Notes under the pieces: generated by a model
Told to the model about the DNA's origin: nothing
The model's input: only the letters and a program-made list of their open reading frames with translations
The model's database searches: none
Made by a program: the position numbers and the translations under genes
Part shown: one piece after another, positions 31,733 to 39,742 of the stretch
Layout: each line of letters opens with the position of its first letter
Position numbering within the stretch: position 1 is the stretch's first letter
NCBI RefSeq assembly: GCF_051131705.1
Contig: NZ_CP180316.1
Coordinates: 496,001 to 560,000, forward strand
DNA length: 64,000 bases
Direction: 5' to 3'
Source: Arthrobacter_M sp030063245
Lineage (GTDB): Bacteria; Actinomycetota; Actinomycetes; Actinomycetales; Micrococcaceae

Positions 31733-33076
31733 ATGATTAATTTTGAAGATCGTGTTGGTCCCGACTTTGGCGCTAACGCGCCAAACTACCCGGAGTGGGA
31801 ATTTCCGCAATGGCTTGAGGACGCAAAATTTGGCATCTTTGTGCACTGGGGCCTGTACTCCGTGCCGGCCTGGGCCGAGACGGGCCATGCGTCGATGCCG
31901 GTGGAGGATGCCTACCGCGACCACCAGTACGCCGAGTGGTACGGCAACACCGTCCGACTGGACGGCAGCAGTGCCCAGAAATACCAGCGGTCCACCTTTG
32001 GTGCCGGCAGCAGCTACGAAGACTTGGCCGATGTGTGGAAAGCAGAGTCGTTCGACGCCGCTGGCTGCATTGACCTCTTCCGCCGCGCCGGAGCCAAATA
32101 CGTGGTGCCCACCACCAAGCACCACGACGGGTTTTGCCTGTGGAACACGGACACGACACCCTTCAACAGTGCCGTGCGCGGCCCCAAGCGTGACCTGGTC
32201 GAGGAATTCGCCACGGCGTCGCGGGGCGCCGGGCTGAGATTTGGCTGCTACTTTTCCGGCGCCCTGGACTGGCACGTCAGCGACTTCCCGGCCATCAACT
32301 CTGATCCCGACATCTTCAGGCTGCGCCGCAAGGACGAACATTTTGCCCGTTATTCGTACGGGCAGGTGCACGAGCTGGTGGAGCGGTTCGCGCCCGACAT
32401 CCTGTGGAACGACATTGAATGGCCGGATGCCGGCAAGTCCAACGCCGAGTTCGGCGTGGCGGCCCTGTTCGATGAATACCGGGCGGCCGTGCCGGACGGA
32501 ATAGTCAACGACCGCTGGGGCGTCCCCTCCCACGGCTACCTAACTCGCGAGTACAGCGACATTGGCGGCCTGAGCGGCCAGCACTGGGAAAGCTGCCGCG
32601 GACTGGGCCGCTCGTTTGGCTTCAATCAACAAGAAACCGACGCCGATGTCCTCAGCGTGCCGGAGCTGGTCCACCACCTGGTCTCCGTTGTCTCACGCAA
32701 CGGCAACTTCCTGCTCAACATTGGCCTGGCCGCTGACGGAACCGTACCCGAACGCTACCGCCAACGACTGCTTGGCCTGGGCCAATGGTTGAGCATCAAT
32801 GGCGAAGCCATTTACGGCACCCGGCCCTGGCAGGGGACCATGGCGCCGGAACAACAGGCGCACTATGCAGTGACGGTCGGGGCCGGCGCCAGCTACCTGT
32901 CGGTCCTCACCCCCGGAGCCGAGCTTCCCTCGGCGCCGCTGGACACCTCCGGTGGCGTATGGCTGGGTGCGGCGGAGAACGGCACCGGCGGCGTCCGAGT
33001 GCCGGCAGCCCTGGCCGCCGAGCCCGTCGCGGTGCTGCGCATTCCGCACCCGGCTTCCGGAGAAACACCGGCATGA
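31733..33076 (+). CDS. Alpha-L-fucosidase, GH29
   Basis: 447 residues. The N-terminus has the GH29 block WLEDAKFGIFVHWGLYSVPA, then YVVPTTKHHDGFCLWNTDTT and the nucleophile motif PDILWNDIEWPD, with Asp227 matching the WND aspartate of the Thermotoga enzyme. SRNGNFLLNIGLAADGTVPE is also conserved. The short C-terminal beta domain is present (YLSVLTPGAELP). No signal peptide is visible, so it should act in the cytosol on imported oligosaccharides, releasing L-fucose. GAAGG lies just upstream of the ATG. The next gene starts inside its stop codon. Confidence 0.93.
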   Translation: MINFEDRVGPDFGANAPNYPEWEFPQWLEDAKFGIFVHWGLYSVPAWAETGHASMPVEDAYRDHQYAEWYGNTVRLDGSSAQKYQRSTFGAGSSYEDLADVWKAESFDAAGCIDLFRRAGAKYVVPTTKHHDGFCLWNTDTTPFNSAVRGPKRDLVEEFATASRGAGLRFGCYFSGALDWHVSDFPAINSDPDIFRLRRKDEHFARYSYGQVHELVERFAPDILWNDIEWPDAGKSNAEFGVAALFDEYRAAVPDGIVNDRWGVPSHGYLTREYSDIGGLSGQHWESCRGLGRSFGFNQQETDADVLSVPELVHHLVSVVSRNGNFLLNIGLAADGTVPERYRQRLLGLGQWLSINGEAIYGTRPWQGTMAPEQQAHYAVTVGAGASYLSVLTPGAELPSAPLDTSGGVWLGAAENGTGGVRVPAALAAEPVAVLRIPHPASGETPA

Positions 33077-33948
33077 GTGAATCATGGATTGGGGTGGACA
33101 TCGGCGGCACCAAAATTGCTGCAGGGATAGTTAATGGGCAGGGGGCGGTGCTGGCGCGTTCGCAGCGCCCCACCCCCCACGGTGAAGTGGCCATTGCCGA
33201 CGCCGTGGCCGCACTGGTCCTTCAGCTTTCGCCCAACGTCGCCGGGACACTCGTGGGAATTGCGGTCCCAGGCTACGTCTCGATCGACCACAGGACCGTG
33301 TCCTACGCGGCCAACCTGGATCTTGACAACACGAAGTTGGCGGACCTGATCGAGGCCAGGCTCGACGTTGCGTGCCTGGTCATCAACGACGCAAACGCCG
33401 CGTTGTGGGCCGAGCACAAGTTCGGTGCGGCTCAGACCGTGCAGGACGCAGCCATGGTGACGGTGGGAACCGGGATCGGCGGCGGCCTGTTGGTGAACGG
33501 CAAATTGGTGGTCGGAGCGCACGGCTGGGCCGGGGAAATCGGCCACATGGTGGTCGAGCCGGGCGGTCGCCCGTGCGGCTGCGGCAGCCGCGGCTGCCTG
33601 GACAGGTATGCCAGCGGCAGCGCCTTGGCCACTGAGGCCCGGACCAGCGAAGACTTTGCCGTTATCGCCCACTGGCTCGGGTTTGGCCTGAGCCAGGTCT
33701 CCATGCTGTTGGATCCGGACCTCATTGTGCTCGGAGGGGGAGTCAGCTCGGCCGGTGCCGCCTTGGCCGAACCCACCCGGGAACGACTGGCCGAACTGCT
33801 GGCCGAGCACGGGCGCCACGCCACACCTCAGGTTGTCCCCGCCCAGCTGGGGCCCGATGCAGGGTTCATTGGGGCTGCCGCCTACGCCGCGGACCACGTC
33901 GGCAAACGCGGGATGGACGGCATCGGCGTCGGCGCCAGCGCCAGCTAG
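33073..33948 (+). CDS. ROK-family sugar kinase-like protein, shortened
   Basis: 291 residues, ATG overlapping the fucosidase stop (ATGA). ATP motif WIGVDIGGTKIAAGI, catalytic Asp in VINDANAALW, GTGIGGGLLVNGKLV, GEIGHMVVEPGGRPCGCG with the zinc CxCGxxGC cluster, and LIVLGGGVSSAG near the end. Between the cluster (CLDRYASGSALATEA) and the last helix pair (WLGFGLSQVSMLLDPD) only about 18 residues remain, where ROK kinases usually have some 50-60, so a helical segment seems deleted in frame. The usual Glu after the cluster is Asp (GCLDRYAS). It may be a glucokinase-like enzyme, a sensor, or a failing gene. The downstream fucose pathway needs no kinase. Confidence 0.85.
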   Translation: MSESWIGVDIGGTKIAAGIVNGQGAVLARSQRPTPHGEVAIADAVAALVLQLSPNVAGTLVGIAVPGYVSIDHRTVSYAANLDLDNTKLADLIEARLDVACLVINDANAALWAEHKFGAAQTVQDAAMVTVGTGIGGGLLVNGKLVVGAHGWAGEIGHMVVEPGGRPCGCGSRGCLDRYASGSALATEARTSEDFAVIAHWLGFGLSQVSMLLDPDLIVLGGGVSSAGAALAEPTRERLAELLAEHGRHATPQVVPAQLGPDAGFIGAAAYAADHVGKRGMDGIGVGASAS

Positions 33949-33985
33949 CAATGCAAACCACCAGACTTTTCGATTGGAGAACACA

Positions 33986-35422
33986 ATGATGAAACCCAAC
34001 GTTGTAATTGTCCTGGCGGACGACCTAGGCTGGGGTGACCTGTCGTGTTACGGGGCCACGCGAATCCACACGCCGAACCTTGACGCCCTGGCTGCACGAG
34101 GCGTCCGCTTCACCGATTCACATGCGTCGTCCGCCGTCTGCACGCCGAGCCGGTACAGCCTTCTCACGGGGTCCTACCCGTGGCGGAGCCCGCTGAAGAG
34201 CGGGGTGCTGGGCGGCCTTGACCCGGCCATCATAGCGGTCGATGCGCCCACACTGCCGCGGGACTTCCACGACGCAGGCTACCGCACCGGGGCGTTTGGA
34301 AAGTGGCACCTGGGCCTGGGCTGGACCGACCTGGACGGCTCCACCCGGGATGCCTTCAGCCCCGGCTTCGCCGCCGAAATGCAAGGTCACGGTCGGGACA
34401 TTGACTACAACGTCCCGTTCCGGGGCGGGCCCACCGCGCTTGGCTTTGAAACGTACTTTGGCATTGCCGGGTCCCTGGACATGCCACCGTACTGCTTCCT
34501 CGACCAGGACAGGGCAGTCGGGGTGCCGCTGGAGGAAAAGACGCGGCTGGTCACCTCCCAGCGCCCCGGCCTGCAAAGTCCGGGCTGGCAGGACGACGCC
34601 GTCGACACCACCGTGGTTGCGCGGGCCGCGGATTGGATCCGCGCCCAGCGCGGCGGCGGGGAACCGTTCTTCGCCTACGTGGCCACGGCCGCCCCGCACC
34701 GGCCCTGCGTGCCCCCGGAATTTGTCCGTGGGACCACCGAGGCCGGGCCCCGTGGCGACGGGGTTGCGCTGGTCGACTGGATGGTCGGGGAGCTGGTCGG
34801 CGCCCTGGGCGAGGGCCTTGAGAACACTGTCTTTGTGTTCACCTCGGACAACGGGGCGCCCACCATGTTCCCGGGCGATGGCGACGTCGTGGTCCACCGC
34901 CCCAACGGGCACTGGCGGGGTCAAAAAGCGGACGCCTGGGAGGCCGGCCACCGCGTGCCGCTCATTGTGGCAGGCCCCGGCATTGCCGCGAACAAGGTGT
35001 GCGATGAACTGGTCAGCCTGATGGACATCCGGGCCACGCTGGCCGAACACACTGCAGAGCCTGCCGGAGTCCGCGGCGGCGCCGAAGCTGTTTGGAGGGT
35101 CGGCGACGGGACGTCCTTTGCGCCCCTGCTGCGCCGCGAATCGGCCGACGCCGGCGTTGCCCGGGTGCTGGGCCACCAGGCATATGACGGCACCTTGGTG
35201 TTGCGCAGCGGTTCCGGGAAGGCCATCTTTGGAACCGGGTCGGGCGGCTTTTCCGAACCGGTCGGCAAGCCCGACGACACCGGGAACGGGCCCGGACAGT
35301 TCTTTGACCTGGCCGATGACCCGACGGAGACGACAAACCTATGGCCCAACAGGGCAGGCCAGGCGCTGGACATGATTGAAACATTTGAACGCACCACTGG
35401 ATTCATTCGAGGAACACGATGA
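33986..35422 (+). CDS. Formylglycine-dependent sulfatase (S1 family), cytoplasmic
   Basis: 478 residues starting MMKPNVVIVLADDLGWGDLS, where the paired Asp are metal ligands. The modification motif is VCTPSRYSLLTG: Cys52 in C-x-P-S-R must be oxidised to formylglycine by a separate FGE, which is not in the window. GKWHLGLGW (metal/substrate Lys and His) and FVFTSDNGAP (metal Asp-Asn) are present. No signal peptide is visible, so it should act inside the cell on imported sulfated sugars. GGAG lies upstream of the first ATG. Its end overlaps the M81 gene by 4 bp. Beside a GH29 fucosidase the likely substrate is a fucose sulfate ester, though another sugar sulfate cannot be excluded. Confidence 0.92.
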   Translation: MMKPNVVIVLADDLGWGDLSCYGATRIHTPNLDALAARGVRFTDSHASSAVCTPSRYSLLTGSYPWRSPLKSGVLGGLDPAIIAVDAPTLPRDFHDAGYRTGAFGKWHLGLGWTDLDGSTRDAFSPGFAAEMQGHGRDIDYNVPFRGGPTALGFETYFGIAGSLDMPPYCFLDQDRAVGVPLEEKTRLVTSQRPGLQSPGWQDDAVDTTVVARAADWIRAQRGGGEPFFAYVATAAPHRPCVPPEFVRGTTEAGPRGDGVALVDWMVGELVGALGEGLENTVFVFTSDNGAPTMFPGDGDVVVHRPNGHWRGQKADAWEAGHRVPLIVAGPGIAANKVCDELVSLMDIRATLAEHTAEPAGVRGGAEAVWRVGDGTSFAPLLRRESADAGVARVLGHQAYDGTLVLRSGSGKAIFGTGSGGFSEPVGKPDDTGNGPGQFFDLADDPTETTNLWPNRAGQALDMIETFERTTGFIRGTR

Positions 35423-36990
35423 CTGAACAAACCACCACCCCACCCCCCGACCCGTCCGAGGTGTGGTGCCCGCCGCTGGCACCGGTGGTCGAGGGCGGGC
35501 TGGCCCGGCCGCGCATCGGCATTGCCGGCATTTCCATTGAATCCAGCACGTTCTCCCCGCACATCAGCGGCGCGGAGGCGTTCACGGTGCGCCGCGGCGT
35601 GGACCTCCTGGCCTGCTACCCGTTCCTGGATGAAGGACGCGAACTGCGCTCCGCAGCTGAGTGGGTGCCGCTCATGCACGCCCGGTCCCTGCCGGGAGGC
35701 GCCGTGGACCCGGAGCTGTACGTCGCGTTCCGCGACGAGATCATTGATCAGATCCGCAACGCCGGACCCCTGGACGCCTTGTTCTTCGACATCCATGGCG
35801 CCATGAGCGTGGTAGGCATGCAGGACGCCGAAGGCGACCTTGCCCGCCACGTGCGCCAGGCCCTCGGCGACGCCGCCCTGGTCTCCGCCTCGATGGACCT
35901 GCACGGCAACGTCTCCTTCGAGTTGCTGGAAAACGTGGACCTGATCACCTGCTACCGCATGGCCCCGCACGAGGACGCCATGAACACGAAGGAGCGGGCC
36001 GTTTTCAATCTGTTGGGCAGGCTGCGCGCCGCGACGGGGGCGGATGTTTACAAACGCCGCCCGTCGAAGGCCTGGTTGCCGGTTCCCGTGCTGCTGCCCG
36101 GTGAAAAGACGAGCACCCGGATTGAACCTGCCAAGGGCATTTACGAGGAAATTCCGGCAGTCACCGAGCTCGACGGCGTCCTCGACGCGGCCATTTGGGT
36201 TGGCTATGCCTGGGCGGACGAGCCCCGGTGCCAGGCCTACGTCGTCGTGACCGGCGACGACGTAATGGTGATCCGAAGAGAAGCCGAGCGGCTGGGGCGC
36301 CTGTACTGGGACGCGCGACGCGACTTTGCCTTTGTCGCCGAAACGGCCACGCTGGAGGAGGGGATCGCGGTGGCGATCGCCCAGGACGCCCCGCGCCCGT
36401 ACTTCCTCTCCGACACCGGCGACAACCCGACTGCCGGCGGTGCGGGGGACGTAACGTGGACGCTGGCGCAGCTGCTGGCCAGCGAACCCCTTGCCGCCGC
36501 CGATGTGCGGCTGGTACACGCCTCCATCTTTGACGCCGAGGCCGTGGAACAGGCCGTCGCCGCAGGGGTCGGGGGCGCCGTGGACATGGAGGCCGGGGCC
36601 CGTATAGACCACAACGCGCACGGCCCGGTCCGGCTGCACGGCACCGTCTACTCCATCACCGACGGTGACCCCGTGGCCGGCATGCAGGCCGTCGTCAAGG
36701 TGGGCAATGTATTTGCGATCCTGACCGAGCGGCGCAAGCCATTCCACCACATCAGCGACTTCACCTGTTTAGGACTGGACCCGGCTGGGTTTGACGTGAT
36801 TGTGGTGAAGATCGGCTACCTGGAGCCGGAACTCTTTGATGCGGCCGCCGGCTGGAAGCTGGCGCTGACGCCAGGAGGCGTTGACCAGGACCTGTTGCGC
36901 CTGGATCACTCGCACCTGGCCGACGGCGTATTCCCGTTCTCGGAGGACGGCGGCGCACCGGCGCTGACCGCCACCGTGCACCGCCGGTGA
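35419..36990 (+). CDS. M81-family (MlrC-like) metallohydrolase
   Basis: 523 residues. N-terminal DUF1485 part: IGIAGISIESSTFSPHISGA, DALFFDIHGAMSVVG and SASMDLHGNVSFELLE carry the Asp/His residues expected for the zinc site. The C-terminal MlrC part has FLSDTGDNPTAGGAGD. The family is named for a microcystin-degrading peptidase, but most members have no known substrate and many sit in sugar or amide catabolic clusters. Here it is translationally coupled (ATGA) to the sulfatase before it and to CutC after it, so a role in processing the same glycan or a linked amide is plausible but unproven. Confidence 0.85.
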   Translation: MTEQTTTPPPDPSEVWCPPLAPVVEGGLARPRIGIAGISIESSTFSPHISGAEAFTVRRGVDLLACYPFLDEGRELRSAAEWVPLMHARSLPGGAVDPELYVAFRDEIIDQIRNAGPLDALFFDIHGAMSVVGMQDAEGDLARHVRQALGDAALVSASMDLHGNVSFELLENVDLITCYRMAPHEDAMNTKERAVFNLLGRLRAATGADVYKRRPSKAWLPVPVLLPGEKTSTRIEPAKGIYEEIPAVTELDGVLDAAIWVGYAWADEPRCQAYVVVTGDDVMVIRREAERLGRLYWDARRDFAFVAETATLEEGIAVAIAQDAPRPYFLSDTGDNPTAGGAGDVTWTLAQLLASEPLAAADVRLVHASIFDAEAVEQAVAAGVGGAVDMEAGARIDHNAHGPVRLHGTVYSITDGDPVAGMQAVVKVGNVFAILTERRKPFHHISDFTCLGLDPAGFDVIVVKIGYLEPELFDAAAGWKLALTPGGVDQDLLRLDHSHLADGVFPFSEDGGAPALTATVHRR

Positions 36991-37751
36991 CCGCGCCTGC
37001 TGAAGCGGCCCGGCCGCCCCTGGATGGCTGGGCCGGGCTGGAAATTGCGGTCCAGGACGCCGCCGGGGCACGCGCCGCCGCTGCCGGGGGCGCGTCCCGG
37101 GTGGAACTGTGTACGGCATTGCGGATGGGCGGGCTGACGCCCTCGGACGGAATCGTGGAGGCCGTGCTGGCCGCAACAGGCGGGGCGGCCGGATTCGTGC
37201 AGGCCCTGGTGCGCTCCCGCGGCGGCGGATACGTGTACGACGCCGATGAGGTGGACACCATGTGCCGCGAAATCCGGCACCTGAAGGCTGCCGGCGCCCA
37301 CGGCGTGGTGGTGGGGGCACTGACCGCTGAACGGACGATTGACCTACCAGCACTGGAACAATGGGTCGAGGCCGCAGACGGACTGCCCGTGACATTCCAC
37401 CGGGCCCTTGATGCCTGCGCCGACCCCGTGGGGCAGCTGGCGCGGCTCCCCGGAAGCGGAGTCAGCCGCGTCCTGACCTCGGGCGGCGCGGTGCGCAGCA
37501 TTGACGGCCTGGCCGTGCTCGACGCCATGGTGCGGCAACGGCCGGCCGGCGTCGAGATCATGGCCGGCGGCGGCGTCCGCATCCAGGATATCGGCGCACT
37601 GGTCCGGGTTGGCGTGGACGCCGTGCATCTTTCGGCCCGGGTTCCCTTCGTGGACCAGCATCCGGCCGGTCCCGGCGGCGGGGCGCAGGAACTGGACTCC
37701 ACGAGCGTTGAGTTGGTCGGCCGAGCCCGCCGGGCCCTCGAGGCACGATGA
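36987..37751 (+). CDS. cutC: CutC-family protein
   Basis: 254 residues from GTG 36987, overlapping the M81 stop by 4 bp. TIM-barrel with LEIAVQDAAGARAAAAGGAS then RVELCTALRMGGLTPSDG, ALVRSRGGGYVYDADEVD, VTFHRALDACADP and VSRVLTSGGAVRSIDGLAVL, all standard CutC blocks. CutC was first linked to copper tolerance but its enzymatic role is unclear, and in many bacteria it lies with carbohydrate genes. It is the last gene of the + strand operon; the converging SDR gene ends 100 bp away. Confidence 0.88.
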   Translation: MTAPAEAARPPLDGWAGLEIAVQDAAGARAAAAGGASRVELCTALRMGGLTPSDGIVEAVLAATGGAAGFVQALVRSRGGGYVYDADEVDTMCREIRHLKAAGAHGVVVGALTAERTIDLPALEQWVEAADGLPVTFHRALDACADPVGQLARLPGSGVSRVLTSGGAVRSIDGLAVLDAMVRQRPAGVEIMAGGGVRIQDIGALVRVGVDAVHLSARVPFVDQHPAGPGGGAQELDSTSVELVGRARRALEAR

Positions 37752-37851
37752 CTGACCCAGCCGGCGGCCGGGGCCGCCCGCGAGGGCCTCGGAGCCTACC
37801 GGCCCTGACTGGATCCCGGCAGGCCCCGGGTCACCGGTGGCGCGTGTGGGC

Positions 37852-38610
37852 CTACTGTCCAGCGGGGCGCAGACGGAGGGCCTGCATGCCGCCATCGACC
37901 GCGATGGACGTACCGGTAGTGGAACCGGAGAGCGGGCTGGCCAGGTAGGCGACGGCGCCGGCCACCTCATCAGCGCTGACCAGGCGCCCGTGCGGTTGGC
38001 GGGCGTTCAGGGCCGCACGCTCCGCCACGGGGTCCTGGGCGGCGTCCATGAGCCGCCCAATCCACGGGGTGTCCGCGGTGCCCGGATTCACGCAGTTGAC
38101 GCGAACCCCCTCACGGAGGTGGTCTGCGGCCATGGCCTGGGTCAGGGAGAGCACTGCGCCCTTCGTGGCGGAGTACAGTGCACGCTGGGGAAGTCCGGCA
38201 GTGGCCGCGATCGAGCAGGTGTTCACGATGGCTGCCGCCGGGGACTTGCGCAGGTGCGGCAGGGCTGCGCGGGCCACGCGGACCATGCCCACCACGTTGA
38301 TGTCCCACACCCGGTGCCACTCAGCGTCGTCGTTGGACTCCACGGTGCCTTGGGCGCCGATGCCGGCGTTGTTGATTACGATGTCCACGCCGCCGAATGC
38401 TGCCACGGCGCCGTCGACGGCCGCTGTGACGGAGGCGTCGTCGGAGACGTCGCAAGAAAAGCCGAGCTGGCCCTCCGGAAGATTGCCGGGGGCCAGGTCC
38501 AGGACGGCCACGGACGCGCCCATGCTCTGCAGTTTCGCAGCGATCGCGGCGCCGATGCCGGAGGCGCCACCGGTGACAATGGCGGTGAGGTTTGACATTT
38601 CCTGGCTCAT
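37852..38610 (-). CDS. 2-keto-3-deoxy-L-fuconate dehydrogenase (SDR)
   Basis: 252-residue classical SDR: NAD site AIVTGGASGIGAAIAAKL, NNAG block IVINNAGIGAQG, Ser in CSIAATAGL and catalytic YSATKGAVL (Tyr-x-x-x-Lys), ending TTGTSIAVDGGMQALRL. By itself this fits many SDRs. The specific call comes from direct adjacency (1-base junction) to a diketo-acid hydrolase and from the divergent L-fuconate dehydratase gene. It is predicted to oxidise 2-keto-3-deoxy-L-fuconate at C4 to 2,4-diketo-3-deoxy-L-fuconate. The ATG follows the hydrolase stop immediately, so the pair is one message. An internal Met (MSNLTAI) is an alternative start. Confidence 0.85.
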   Translation of the reverse strand: MSQEMSNLTAIVTGGASGIGAAIAAKLQSMGASVAVLDLAPGNLPEGQLGFSCDVSDDASVTAAVDGAVAAFGGVDIVINNAGIGAQGTVESNDDAEWHRVWDINVVGMVRVARAALPHLRKSPAAAIVNTCSIAATAGLPQRALYSATKGAVLSLTQAMAADHLREGVRVNCVNPGTADTPWIGRLMDAAQDPVAERAALNARQPHGRLVSADEVAGAVAYLASPLSGSTTGTSIAVDGGMQALRLRPAGQ

Positions 38611-39531
38611 TTAAGCCTCCCGGGCAGTTTTGGCGGTTTGGGCAACATCGCTTCCGGCGGCGCGTGGGGCGGCGCGGAAGAATTCTTGGCGCTGGCGGCC
38701 TAGTCCGGCGATTTCCATTTCCACCACGTCGCCGTCCTGCAGATACGGGAAACGGCCGGAGAGGGCGACACCTTCGGGGGTGCCGGTGAGGACCACGTCG
38801 CCGGGTTCGAGGACCATGTATTGGCTCAGGTGGTGGATGACGGTGGGGATGTCGAAGATCAGGTCCGCGGTGTTGGAGTCCTGGCGCGGTTCGCCGTTGA
38901 CCCAGCTCCTGAGCTGGAGGTTGTTGGCGTCCGCCTCGGCAGCGGGCACCAGCCACGGGCCCAGGGGCGTGGACTTGGGGAGTGATTTGCCCTTGGTCCA
39001 TTGGCCGGCGGCGCCCGGAATCTGGTATGCCCGCTCCGAGAGGTCGTTGGCCACCAGGTAGCCGGCCACGGCGTCTGCGGCTTCTTCAACGCTGGCCAGG
39101 TAGCTGGCCTTGCTTCCAATGACCACGCCGAGCTCGACCTCCCAGTCATACTTGGCGGACAGCGGCGGGATGGGGGCGGCATCAAAGGGACCGGTGACGG
39201 TGTTGTTCGGCTTGAGGAACACCACCGGAATGGTCGGCGGCTGAGCCCCGGACTCCGCGGCATGCGCGGCGTAGTTCATGCCGATGCAAATTACGTTGTT
39301 GGGCCGGGCCACCGGGGAACCGATCCGCAGGGCGGCTGCACCCTCCAGCAGCGGGAGTTCGCCGCGCTTGACGGCTTTGCACAGCCTTGCGATGCCGCCA
39401 CCGGACAGGAACCCGCCATCGATGTCGGTCGTGACGGGACGGGCATCATGGGTGCGCTCCTCGCCGTCGGCTCCGGCGGCGATAATAACGGGGATTTCCA
39501 ACCCCGGCTCGCCAAGACGTGCAATCTTCAT
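38611..39531 (-). CDS. 2,4-diketo-3-deoxy-L-fuconate hydrolase (FAH family)
   Basis: 306 residues of the fumarylacetoacetate hydrolase fold: ICIGMNYAAHAAESG, VVFLKPNNTVTGPFD, metal-binding KYDWEVELGVVIG, NDLSERAYQ and GDVVLTGTPEGVALSG. In the non-phosphorylating L-fucose route this enzyme splits the diketo acid into pyruvate and L-lactate, and the neighbours give it that role. It is the first gene of the leftward unit; about 211 bp separate it from fucD and contain the operators described below. Other acylpyruvate hydrolases look similar, so the exact substrate rests on context. Confidence 0.88.
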   Translation of the reverse strand: MKIARLGEPGLEIPVIIAAGADGEERTHDARPVTTDIDGGFLSGGGIARLCKAVKRGELPLLEGAAALRIGSPVARPNNVICIGMNYAAHAAESGAQPPTIPVVFLKPNNTVTGPFDAAPIPPLSAKYDWEVELGVVIGSKASYLASVEEAADAVAGYLVANDLSERAYQIPGAAGQWTKGKSLPKSTPLGPWLVPAAEADANNLQLRSWVNGEPRQDSNTADLIFDIPTVIHHLSQYMVLEPGDVVLTGTPEGVALSGRFPYLQDGDVVEMEIAGLGRQRQEFFRAAPRAAGSDVAQTAKTAREA

Positions 39532-39601
39532 GGGGATCTTTCCTCTCCTTTCGCCGCCGCAGCGGCTAACTGGGTATGCGCAAGGGCCGCAAGCAGCACC
39601 T

Positions 39602-39616
39602 TAACATCTGAGCTTT
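39602..39616. promoter_or_regulatory. Possible second FadR-type operator, leftward side
   Basis: TAACATCTGAGCTTT matches 11 of 15 positions of the perfect palindrome at 39676. It lies about 70 bp before the FAH-family start, where it could control the leftward promoter. A separate 10-bp palindrome TGTGCGCACA sits at 39635-39644. Confidence 0.4.
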
Positions 39617-39665
39617 GTAGATACTTTACTCATGTGTGCGCACATTTTTAGCATCCGCTCCCATA

Positions 39666-39694
39666 TTGACACGTGAAACATCGGATGTTTATCT
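39666..39694 (+). promoter_or_regulatory. Predicted fucD promoter with embedded FadR-type operator
   Basis: TTGACA (39666-39671), 17-base spacer, TTATCT (39689-39694). The perfect 15-bp palindrome AAACATCGGATGTTT occupies 39676-39690, filling the spacer and touching the -10, so a bound repressor would block polymerase. An 11-of-15 version (ATTGGTCGGATGTTT) lies at 44190-44204 before the regulator gene itself. Confidence 0.7.
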
Positions 39695-39742
39695 TGTTTT
39701 AGCTTTTGCGTTTCCAGTACACACTTTCTTAGGAGCAGCCCA

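Noticed and set aside
34921..36750. 609-codon open frame on the minus strand opposite the sulfatase and M81 genes
   Set aside because: Antisense frame kept open by high GC; its translation has no domain and the + strand genes are conserved families with overlaps and ribosome sites.
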